A stretch of 64,000 nt of DNA from JBDHWG01 sp046328525 (GTDB taxonomy: Bacteria; Chloroflexota; Anaerolineae; Epilineales; JAHCIE01): assembly GCA_046328525.1 (NCBI GenBank), contig JAXLWK010000014.1:5652-69651 (forward strand). Direction: 5' to 3'. This document shows positions 57,999 to 64,000 of this stretch, one piece after another (positions within the stretch are counted from its first letter, which is position 1; each line of letters starts with the position of its first letter). The notes under the pieces are model-generated. The model saw only the letters and a program-made list of their open reading frames with translations. It was not told where the DNA came from and searched no databases. The translations under genes were made by a program, and so were the position numbers.

Positions 57999-58050
57999 AG
58001 TGTAGCAGGGAGATTTTCAGACATTGTGAAGAACTTATTGGGAAATCGTG
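57999..58050 (-). promoter_or_regulatory. Conserved promoter element, site 2
   Basis: On the minus strand TTCACAATGTCTGAAAA lies at the -35 position of TACACT (58004-57999). It aligns without gaps to site 1 at 54170-54220. The gene served begins at 57819, leaving a leader of about 180 bases that contains an interspersed repeat. Confidence 0.5.
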
Positions 58051-58065
58051 CGCCTGATTCCTACT

Positions 58066-58093
58066 TTGCCACCTGTCCCGCTTGCGGTATACT
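58066..58093 (+). promoter_or_regulatory. Promoter of the MFS-spermidine synthase fusion gene
   Basis: TTGCCA (58066-58071) and TATACT (58088-58093) are 16 bp apart. Transcription would begin a few bases before the ATG at 58104, an almost leaderless start. Confidence 0.6.
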
Positions 58094-58103
58094 TCCATTT
58101 GAT

Positions 58104-59687
58104 ATGCCCGCCCCTTCGGCCCCGCCGGTCCACGCGCCACCCTCGGTTGGGCTGCGGCCCGCGCAGCTCGCGGTGTTGCGCGCCCTGGTGCTGGTGGGCG
58201 GCATGGCGAGCCTGGGCATCGAGATGGCCGCGTCGCGCCTGCTCGCGCCCTACTTCGGGACATCGCTCCTGATCTGGGCCAACATCATCGGCCTGATGCT
58301 GGCGTACCTGGCCCTCGGCTACTGGCTCGGCGGGCGGCTGGCCGACCGGCGGCCCGACGCGGCCTGGCTCTACGGCATCGCGGCGCTGGCCGGGGCCATG
58401 ACGGGTCTCATTCCCTTCGCCGCCGGCCCCGTCTTGCGCGCCTCGCAGCAGAGCTTCTTGGACGCCTCGGCCGGCCTGTTCGTCGGCTCGCTGCTGGGGA
58501 CGCTGGCCCTGTTTTCGCTACCCGTGATCCTGCTCGGCATGGTCACGCCGTTTGCCGTGCGCCTCGCCCTGCGGGACGTAACCTCGGCCGGCCGCGATAT
58601 CGGCTCCCTCTACGCCCTGTCCACCGTGGGCAGCATCGTGGGCGTGTTCGCGGCGGCCCTCGTGCTCATCCCGCTCGTCGGCACGCGGGCGACGTTCCTG
58701 ACGTTCGCGGCGGCGCTGCTGCTGGCGGCGCTGGCCGGGCTGCTGGCGCATCGGCGACGACGCGCGGCGGTGGCGGCGGCAGCCGGGCTGGCCGGGCTGG
58801 CGCTGCTGGCCCTCGTCCCGCCGGGCGCGGTGCGGCCAGGCGCGGGCGTCCTGTACGAGACTGAGACCCTTTACAACTACGTCCAGGTGCTCCAGACGGG
58901 CGACGACCGCTGGCTGGCGCTCAACGAAGGCCAGGCGCTCCACTCGTGGTATCGGCCCGGCGCGCTCCTGTCCGGCGGCATCTGGGACGATTTCCTGCTG
59001 GCCCCGCTGTTCGCGCCGGCGCCGATGACTGGGCCGAGCAGCGTCGCCATCATCGGCATGGCGGCGGGGACCGTCGCGCGGCAGTATGCCGCCGTCTACC
59101 CCGACGCCTCTATCGTTGGCGTCGAGATAGATGGGGCGCTCCTGGACATTGGCCGCCAGTATTTCGCCCTCGACGAGGCGAACGCCCGAACCGTGGCGGC
59201 CGATGGGCGGGCGTGGCTGGCGGGCGACGGCGGGCGCTACGACGTCATCGCCGTGGACGCCTACCGCCAGCCGTACATCCCGTTCCACCTGGCGACACGC
59301 GAGTTCTTCGTCCTGGCGCGGGAGCGGCTGACGGACAACGGCGTGCTGGTGGTGAACGTCGGCCACGGCCCGGACGACGACCGCCTGGTCGCGGCGATGG
59401 CGGCCACACTGCGCGCTGTGTTCCCCAGCGTCTACGTCGTCACGCCGGACGCCTCGTTCAACAGCCTGCTCGTGGCGACGCGGCGGCCGTCGTCCCTCGC
59501 CGACTACGCCGCCCACGCCGACGCGGCCCCCAACGCGGCGGTGCGCCAGGTGGCGGCGAGCGTCGCCGGGCGGGTGACAACGTGGAGCGGTGACGGAGAG
59601 GCGCTGACGGACGACCGCGCGCCGGTGGAGTGGCTGACCGACGCGATGATCCTGCGCTATGTCCTTGCAGGCAAACGACAAGACTGA
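58104..59687 (+). CDS. Fused MFS-like / spermidine synthase-like protein
   Basis: A 527-residue protein. The N-terminal half (about 20-225) has seven or so membrane helices with GMASLGIEMAASRLLAPYFG, the hallmark of 'fused MFS/spermidine synthase' proteins. The C-terminal half (about 250-520) is a Rossmann methyltransferase-like aminopropyltransferase fold: VAIIGMAAGTVARQY, IVGVEIDGALLDIGRQYF, YDVIAVDAYRQPYIPFHLATREFF. The glycine loop is G-M-A-A-G-T rather than the canonical G-G-G-D-G, so true spermidine synthesis is doubtful. It starts a run of four same-strand genes. Confidence 0.87.
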   Translation: MPAPSAPPVHAPPSVGLRPAQLAVLRALVLVGGMASLGIEMAASRLLAPYFGTSLLIWANIIGLMLAYLALGYWLGGRLADRRPDAAWLYGIAALAGAMTGLIPFAAGPVLRASQQSFLDASAGLFVGSLLGTLALFSLPVILLGMVTPFAVRLALRDVTSAGRDIGSLYALSTVGSIVGVFAAALVLIPLVGTRATFLTFAAALLLAALAGLLAHRRRRAAVAAAAGLAGLALLALVPPGAVRPGAGVLYETETLYNYVQVLQTGDDRWLALNEGQALHSWYRPGALLSGGIWDDFLLAPLFAPAPMTGPSSVAIIGMAAGTVARQYAAVYPDASIVGVEIDGALLDIGRQYFALDEANARTVAADGRAWLAGDGGRYDVIAVDAYRQPYIPFHLATREFFVLARERLTDNGVLVVNVGHGPDDDRLVAAMAATLRAVFPSVYVVTPDASFNSLLVATRRPSSLADYAAHADAAPNAAVRQVAASVAGRVTTWSGDGEALTDDRAPVEWLTDAMILRYVLAGKRQD

Positions 59688-59696
59688 GGCTTGCCC

Positions 59697-60365
59697 ATGA
59701 AGCTCCTTGCGCGCGTGCTGGTGATCGGGCTGATGCCCTTCTTCCTGCTCATCACGAACACCAACATCGTCTTCAACCACTGGTTCGTCAACTGGCAGTA
59801 CGCCCAGGCCAACTTCCCGCCCGCGCCGACGATCCGCCCCGACGAGCGCCAGGCGGTTGGGCTGGCGGCCCTCGACTTCGTGCGCGGCAACCTGCCCCTG
59901 TCCGGCTTCGTCGCCCTGACCGTCAACGGCCGAACGGCCTTCAACGAGCGCGAGGTCAGCCACATGGTGGACGTGCGCAACGTGCTGCGCGGCGCGTTCG
60001 TCGCCCAGGCGATCATGGGCGTGCTCATCCTGGTGTCGCTGTTCGTGATTCGCCGCACTGCCGGGCGCACGCTGATCTGGGCCGGGGTGTTCACCATCGC
60101 CATCGTCATCCTGCTCGGCATCTTCGCGGCGACGAGCTTCGACCTGTTCTTCACCCTGTTCCACCGCCTGTTTTTCGAGGGCAGCTCCTGGCTGTTCTTC
60201 GACACCGACACGCTGATTCAGCTCTACCCAGAAGAGCTATGGTATAACGGTTCGCTGCTTATTGTCGGGCTGACGGTGCTGCAAGCGATTGTGCTGGGGA
60301 CGCTCGGCTGGCTGTCCATCCGCCGCCCCGCCGCCCGCCGTGTCAGGCAGGGAAGTTACCGTTGA
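59697..60365 (+). CDS. TIGR01906/DUF1461-family integral membrane protein
   Basis: A 222-residue protein with four helices (about 4-24, 96-120, 125-150, 180-205) and a large loop after the first. FNHWFVNWQYA, DERQAVGLAALDFVRG, FNEREVSHMVDVRNVL and the FDLFFTLFHRLFFEGSSWLFFDTDTLIQLYPEELW segment (in parts) are the family signature. Role unknown. The ATG at 59697 follows TGAGG, nine bases after the preceding stop. Confidence 0.88.
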   Translation: MKLLARVLVIGLMPFFLLITNTNIVFNHWFVNWQYAQANFPPAPTIRPDERQAVGLAALDFVRGNLPLSGFVALTVNGRTAFNEREVSHMVDVRNVLRGAFVAQAIMGVLILVSLFVIRRTAGRTLIWAGVFTIAIVILLGIFAATSFDLFFTLFHRLFFEGSSWLFFDTDTLIQLYPEELWYNGSLLIVGLTVLQAIVLGTLGWLSIRRPAARRVRQGSYR

Positions 60366-60444
60366 ACTCTAGGTGTCTATGCGCGACGACTACGTGTACA
60401 TCATGACGAACGCGTCGCAGACCCTCTACTCAAGGAGATTAGGA

Positions 60445-61659
60445 ATGTCATACGATAGACTGTCCCTGATGCGCGAATTGTCCGAGAAAAACGATACCAA
60501 AATCGTCCTGCTGGTGATGGACGGCCTCGGCGGCCTGCCGGTCGTCCCCGGCGGCCCCTCCGAGCTGGAAGCCGCCCAGACGCCCAACATTGACCGCATT
60601 GCCCCCGAGTCCGTCATGGGCCTGAGCCTGCCGGTCGCGCCCGGCGTCACGCCCGGCAGCGGCCCCGGCCATCTCGGCCTGTTCGGCTACGACCCGCTAC
60701 AGTACCTGGTCGGGCGCGGCGCGCTGGAGGCCGTCGGCATCGGTATGGACATCCAGGCGGGCGACGTCGCCTTCCGCGGCAACTTCGCCACCGTTGACGC
60801 CGACGGCAACATCACCGACCGCCGCGCCGGCCGCATTGCGACCGAGGAGGCCGAGAAGCGCGTCAAGATTCTGCAAGGCATCCAGATCCCCGGCATCGAG
60901 ACGGCGGTCGAGGAAGTGCGCGAGTACCGCTTCGTCCTACGGCTGCGCGGGCCGAACCTCTCGCCGGAGCTGGCCGAGACCGACCCCCAGGCGACGGGCG
61001 TCCCGCCGCTGGCGGTGCAGGCCCTCGACCCGAAGGCGCAGTACACGGCGGACCTCACCAACCAGTGGATCGCCAAAGCGAAGGAAGCGCTCAAGGACCA
61101 GGCCCCGGCCAACATGGTCATGCTGCGCGGCGCGGCCGGCGACCCGGCGCTGCCGAAGTACGCCGACGTGTTCAAGCTGCGGGCAGGAGCGATTGCCGTC
61201 TACCCGATGTATCGCGGCGTCGCCAGCCTGGTCGGCATGGACGTGCTCAAGCCCCTGGCGACGACGACGGCCGAGGAAATCGCGCTCATGAAAGAGAACT
61301 GGGCGAAGTACGACTTCTTCTTCATGCACGTCAAGTACACGGACAGCCGCGGCGAGGACGGCAACTTCGACGCCAAGGTCAAGATCATCGAGGAAGCCGA
61401 CTCGGTCGTGCCGGACATCCTGGCGCTGAAGCCCGACGTCCTGGTCATCACCGGCGACCACTCGACGCCGGCCGCCATGCGCCAACACTCCTGGCACCCG
61501 GTGCCGCTGCTCATCTGGGCCAAGACCGTCCGCCCCGACGGCTACGCGCGCTGGTTCGAGCGCCAGTGCCGCGTCGGCGGCCTCGGCCACGTCATGGCGG
61601 CGGACATCATGCCCCTGGCGATGGCCCACGCGATGCGGCTGAAAAAGTACGGGGCCTAG
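60445..61659 (+). CDS. apgM: 2,3-bisphosphoglycerate-independent phosphoglycerate mutase, archaeal type
   Basis: A 404-residue alkaline-phosphatase-superfamily enzyme interconverting 3- and 2-phosphoglycerate. VLLVMDGLGG holds the metal Asp (D26), AAQTPNIDRIA follows, and GSGPGHLGLFGYDP contains the nucleophile Ser region of ApgM. VKYTDSRGEDGNFDAKVKIIEEAD and VITGDHSTP supply further metal ligands. AAGGAG is seven bases before the ATG. This form is typical of archaea, Chloroflexota and other early-branching bacteria. It is followed after three bases by a GT39-like gene. Confidence 0.93.
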   Translation: MSYDRLSLMRELSEKNDTKIVLLVMDGLGGLPVVPGGPSELEAAQTPNIDRIAPESVMGLSLPVAPGVTPGSGPGHLGLFGYDPLQYLVGRGALEAVGIGMDIQAGDVAFRGNFATVDADGNITDRRAGRIATEEAEKRVKILQGIQIPGIETAVEEVREYRFVLRLRGPNLSPELAETDPQATGVPPLAVQALDPKAQYTADLTNQWIAKAKEALKDQAPANMVMLRGAAGDPALPKYADVFKLRAGAIAVYPMYRGVASLVGMDVLKPLATTTAEEIALMKENWAKYDFFFMHVKYTDSRGEDGNFDAKVKIIEEADSVVPDILALKPDVLVITGDHSTPAAMRQHSWHPVPLLIWAKTVRPDGYARWFERQCRVGGLGHVMAADIMPLAMAHAMRLKKYGA

Positions 61660-61662
61660 CGC

Positions 61663-63657
61663 GTGACGAAGCCGCCCGCGGAGACGCCCGGCGCGGCGCC
61701 CGCGAGCCGCGCTGCTGAGGGCAACGCCGCTGCGCCGAAGCCACCGGGCGTCTCGCCCACCCTGGTCGGCGCGCTGGGTGTCCTGGCCGTCGTCGTCGTC
61801 ACGGGCGTGGTGTACGCCCGCTGGCTGTCCACTGCGCAGTGGGACCCGGACGAGGGCATCCTGCTCGGCTGGGCGCAGCTTCTGGGGCGTGGCTTCCGCA
61901 TGTACACCGACATCTGGAGCGACCAGCCGCCGGGTCTCGCCGTCTCCCTCGTGGCCGGCTTCCGCCTGTTCGGGGAGAGCGTCGAGAGCGGGCGGCTGGT
62001 CGTCCTGGCGTATGGGCTGGTGGGGATGGTCGGCGCGGCGCTGCTCGCCGGGCTGCTGGGGGAGTCCCTCACCCCCCCTCCCCCTCTCCCACAAGGGGAG
62101 AGGGGGGCGAGGTGGGTGGGGCCGATTGCGGCGGTTGCGGCGGCGATGCTGCTCGCCGTCGTCCCCAACTTCTTCTGGCTCGCCCGCTCCGTCAGCCACG
62201 ACATCCCCCCCATCGGCGTCGGGACGCTGGCCGTCGCCCTGGCCCTCCTCTACGCGCGCACCGGCCGCCTGGATTGGCTCGTCGCAGCCGGCGCTCTCCT
62301 CGGCTGGGCGGTGTGGCTCAAGCTCACTGGCGCGGTGTTCGCCATCCCGCTGCTGGCGATGGCAGCCGGGCGGCTGTGGCAGGCGCAAAACCCCTGGCGC
62401 GAGGCGCTGCGCGGTCTCCTGGCCCTGGCCCTCGGCGCGACGCTGGCGGCGCTGCCGTTCCTGCTGTTCTTCGACGTGGGCGGCTTCCTCGACCAGGCGA
62501 TCCTGACGCCGCTGCGGGCGCGCGACGCCTGGGGCAGCAACAAGGCGTACAACGTCGGCTGGCTCGTCCAGTACCTCTTCCGCGACAACGTCGGCCTGAC
62601 GGCCCTCGCCGCGCTGGGCGCGGTGGCGCTGCTCGTGCGTCGGTCGTATCCGGGCGCGGTCGCCGTCGGCTGGCTGCTGCTGACCGCCCTTATCCTCTCG
62701 AACCAGGAGCCGCTCTTCCCGACGCACCACCTGGCGCTCCTGCTCCCGCCGCTGGCCGCCCTGGCCGGGGCGGGCGTCGGCGCGCTGTGGCTGGCGATTC
62801 GCACCCCGCGCCGCGCCGGCTGGCTGCTGGCGCCCGGCGTCGTCGCGCTGGCCGTCCTCGTCGTGAACGCGCCGGCCCAGGCGGCGAGCCTGGCCGACGC
62901 TGTCACCAACGACAAGTACACCTCGTACCTCAAGGCGGCGGACTGGATGCGCGAGAACACCGCGCCCGGCGACTTTGTCCTGGCCGACCCACCCATGATC
63001 GCCTTCCGGTCGGGCCGCCTCCAGGCCCCGTGGCTCGTGGACCAGAGCAGCAAGCGCATTGACACCGGGCAGCTCGACTGGGACGCGACGCTGGCCGAGA
63101 TCGAGCGGCGGCGGCCGGCGGCGATTGCGCTGTGGCTCGGCCACTTCGACAAGATTCCCAACTTCACCGACTGGCTCAAGATGCACTACGTCACCGGCCT
63201 GCGCTCCGGCGACCGCGCCATCTGGGTCCCCCTGGAGGACGCGCCCATCACCCCCCAGGGCGGGCGCTTCGGGGAGAACGCCACCTTGTTAGGCTACACC
63301 CTCGAGACGAACGACGAGCGGACGCGGCTGACGCTCTACCTGCGCGCCCTCACCGCGACGGCGACGCCCTACAAGGTCGTGGCGCGGCTGGTGGACGGCG
63401 CGGGCCGGGTCGTGGACACGGACGAGGGGGAGCCGGACGACGGCTACGCGCCGACGACGACGTGGCCGGCAGGGCGGCCGGTCGCCGACCGGCAGAAGCT
63501 GAGCTTCCCGGTCAAGGGGCAGGGCGAGTATCGTGTCCAGGTGGGCCTGGCCGACACTCAGACGAACACCTTCCTGCCCGCCTTCGACGCCGAGGGCGGC
63601 CCCCTCGGCGACACGCTAACGCTCGACACGGTCGTCCACCCGTCGCCAGGCCCGTGA
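61663..63657 (+). CDS. GT39-like glycosyltransferase with C-terminal beta domain
   Basis: A 664-residue GT-C membrane enzyme starting with GTG. About ten helices follow a Pro/Ala-rich head. WDPDEGILLGWAQLLGRG (60-77) is the acidic active-site loop of ArnT/PMT-like enzymes, and MYTDIWSDQPPG is the next conserved segment. The last 120 residues form an extracytoplasmic beta domain. Residues 136-150 (LTPPPPLPQGERGAR) are encoded by an interspersed CCCTCTCCC/GGGAGAGGG hairpin (62081-62105) in a loop between helices. Sugar donor and acceptor unknown. It ends the run that begins at 58104. Confidence 0.8.
   Translation: MTKPPAETPGAAPASRAAEGNAAAPKPPGVSPTLVGALGVLAVVVVTGVVYARWLSTAQWDPDEGILLGWAQLLGRGFRMYTDIWSDQPPGLAVSLVAGFRLFGESVESGRLVVLAYGLVGMVGAALLAGLLGESLTPPPPLPQGERGARWVGPIAAVAAAMLLAVVPNFFWLARSVSHDIPPIGVGTLAVALALLYARTGRLDWLVAAGALLGWAVWLKLTGAVFAIPLLAMAAGRLWQAQNPWREALRGLLALALGATLAALPFLLFFDVGGFLDQAILTPLRARDAWGSNKAYNVGWLVQYLFRDNVGLTALAALGAVALLVRRSYPGAVAVGWLLLTALILSNQEPLFPTHHLALLLPPLAALAGAGVGALWLAIRTPRRAGWLLAPGVVALAVLVVNAPAQAASLADAVTNDKYTSYLKAADWMRENTAPGDFVLADPPMIAFRSGRLQAPWLVDQSSKRIDTGQLDWDATLAEIERRRPAAIALWLGHFDKIPNFTDWLKMHYVTGLRSGDRAIWVPLEDAPITPQGGRFGENATLLGYTLETNDERTRLTLYLRALTATATPYKVVARLVDGAGRVVDTDEGEPDDGYAPTTTWPAGRPVADRQKLSFPVKGQGEYRVQVGLADTQTNTFLPAFDAEGGPLGDTLTLDTVVHPSPGP
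62081..62105. repeat. CCCCTCTCCC hairpin repeat inside a CDS
   Basis: CCCCTCTCCC (62081-62090) pairs perfectly with GGGAGAGGGG (62096-62105) around ACAAG. It is read in frame in the GT39-like gene as part of a Pro-rich loop. Confidence 0.8.
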
Positions 63658-63668
63658 CGCCGGAGCGT

Positions 63669-63696
63669 TTGACTCCGCCGTGGAAGCCCCTATAAT
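63669..63696 (+). promoter_or_regulatory. Strong promoter with long leader
   Basis: TTGACT (63669-63674) and consensus TATAAT (63691-63696) are 16 bp apart. Transcription from about 63703 gives a leader of about 195 bases before the next start codon. Confidence 0.7.
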
Positions 63697-63747
63697 GTCG
63701 GTCTCCCTTCCCTCAGACAGCCTGTCCACATAGCACTCACTGCACAT

Positions 63748-63793
63748 CCGCCACCCCGCCACCCCGCCACCCCGCCACCCCGCCACCCCGCCA
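63748..63793. repeat. Tandem repeat of CCGCCACC
   Basis: Five complete 8-base units plus a partial sixth, identical to each other, inside the leader downstream of the promoter at 63669-63696. Confidence 0.9.
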
Positions 63794-63795
63794 TA

Positions 63796-63882
63796 GCCGC
63801 GGGAGCCAGGAGGTGAACCAGAGACAAGGCCGGGATGATGAATCGGCTCGCAATCTGAACGCCAGCGGCTGGCTTCGCCAGC
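63796..63882 (+). ncRNA. Candidate c-di-AMP (ydaO/yuaA-type) riboswitch
   Basis: The leader has, in order, the landmarks of the ydaO aptamer: GGGAGCCAGGAGGTGAACCA (63801-63820; known aptamers have a GGGAGC-GGGGGA-CCCA type segment), GGGATGATGAATC (63832-63844; compare GGGTTGATGAATC), and GAACGCCAGC (63857-63866; compare GAATCCGCCAGC). GCTGGC (63868-63873) can pair with GCCAGC on either side, and the second pairing abuts the ribosome site AAGGAG (63883-63888), a plausible switch. Loops are shorter than usual. The class is inferred from memory only. A signal-peptide gene follows, as often for this riboswitch. Confidence 0.45.
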
Positions 63883-63897
63883 AAGGAGACTTGCCCT

Positions 63898-64000
63898 ATG
63901 TCTGCACGACGTCTACCGTTCTTGTCTGCTCGCGCTCGGCGCGTGTCTCTTGGAGTAGCCGGAGCCACTCTAGCGCTCTTGGTCGCCCTGGCCTTTCCTG
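63898..64000 (+). CDS. Start of an exported protein (partial)
   Basis: Only 34 codons are in the window. MSARRLPFLSARARR followed by VSLGVAGATLALLVALAFP is a clear signal peptide or signal anchor. AAGGAG lies nine bases before the ATG. The long leader with riboswitch-like landmarks suggests a cell-wall or osmotic function (for example a peptidoglycan hydrolase), but the mature protein is outside the window. Confidence 0.6.
   Translation, partial: MSARRLPFLSARARRVSLGVAGATLALLVALAFP

Noticed and set aside
63748..63793. Coding repeat (Pro/Ala/His repeats)
   Set aside because: An 8-base unit shifts frame at each copy, no start with a ribosome site precedes it, and it lies in a leader between a strong promoter and the next gene.

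Overview
The window looks like chromosomal DNA of a high-GC bacterium, most likely a member of the Chloroflexota. This is inferred from gene content: two-subunit 2-oxoacid:ferredoxin oxidoreductase, a BTAD-AAA-TPR regulator, a deazaflavin (F420) dependent reductase family protein, archaeal-type phosphoglycerate mutase, several GT39/PIG-V-like membrane glycosyltransferases, and abundant palindromic intergenic repeats. No rRNA, tRNA or marker gene fixes the taxon. No prophage, transposase or CRISPR array was found.

Layout. 1-9.7 kb (mostly minus strand): a partial PycTM-like membrane protein, a small protein, Fe-alcohol dehydrogenase plus LsrG-like monooxygenase, a PIG-V-like protein, an F420-type reductase, L-serine/threonine dehydratase, KorAB and an aldo/keto reductase. 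9.7-18.4 kb: a PCu(A)C copper lipoprotein, then an OmpR-type two-component system followed by an envelope proteolysis block (HtrA, one-PDZ protein, two-PDZ protein, zinc metalloprotease). 18.5-28.8 kb: acyl-CoA ligase, a large BTAD regulator with a FAD oxidoreductase behind it, a YCF48-like repeat protein, a CPBP protease, a ribbon-helix-helix protein and a degenerate CPBP homologue. 28.8-36.4 kb: threonine aldolase, a glycoside-hydrolase-like lipoprotein, an operon of nitrilase-like protein, PRPP synthase and glutamate dehydrogenase, then a ScyD-like protein with a clear terminator. 36.5-46.1 kb: ParA with a coiled-coil partner, a Gfo/Idh oxidoreductase, a MazEF remnant, an FMN-binding protein, membrane proteins, a beta-class DNA methyltransferase and TrkAH. 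46.4-54 kb: VOC, CBS and HtpX proteins, pruA, DUF421, zwf and a ferric-reductase-like membrane protein. 54.3-57.8 kb: a second two-component system. 58.1-63.7 kb: MFS-spermidine synthase fusion, DUF1461, ApgM and a GT39 protein. The right edge holds a promoter, a long structured leader resembling a c-di-AMP riboswitch, and the start of a secreted protein.

Themes. Carbon and nitrogen metabolism genes (KorAB, ApgM, Zwf, GdhA, PruA, serine/threonine enzymes) suggest amino-acid use feeding central metabolism. Envelope stress is prominent: two histidine kinase/regulator pairs, HtrA, PDZ proteins, HtpX and CPBP. Three regulatory arrays can be read directly: five 11-bp boxes before htrA, three heptamer repeats before the FAD oxidoreductase beside the BTAD regulator, and a conserved element before two secreted-protein genes flanking the second two-component system.

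Intergenic DNA is crowded with small palindromes of at least eight families. Some have entered reading frames: they are translated in the metalloprotease, in the GT39 protein and in the N-terminus of the PCu(A)C lipoprotein. Several genes look degraded or altered: MazF with its core deleted, a nitrilase-fold protein without catalytic Cys, and a CPBP homologue without its Glu pair.
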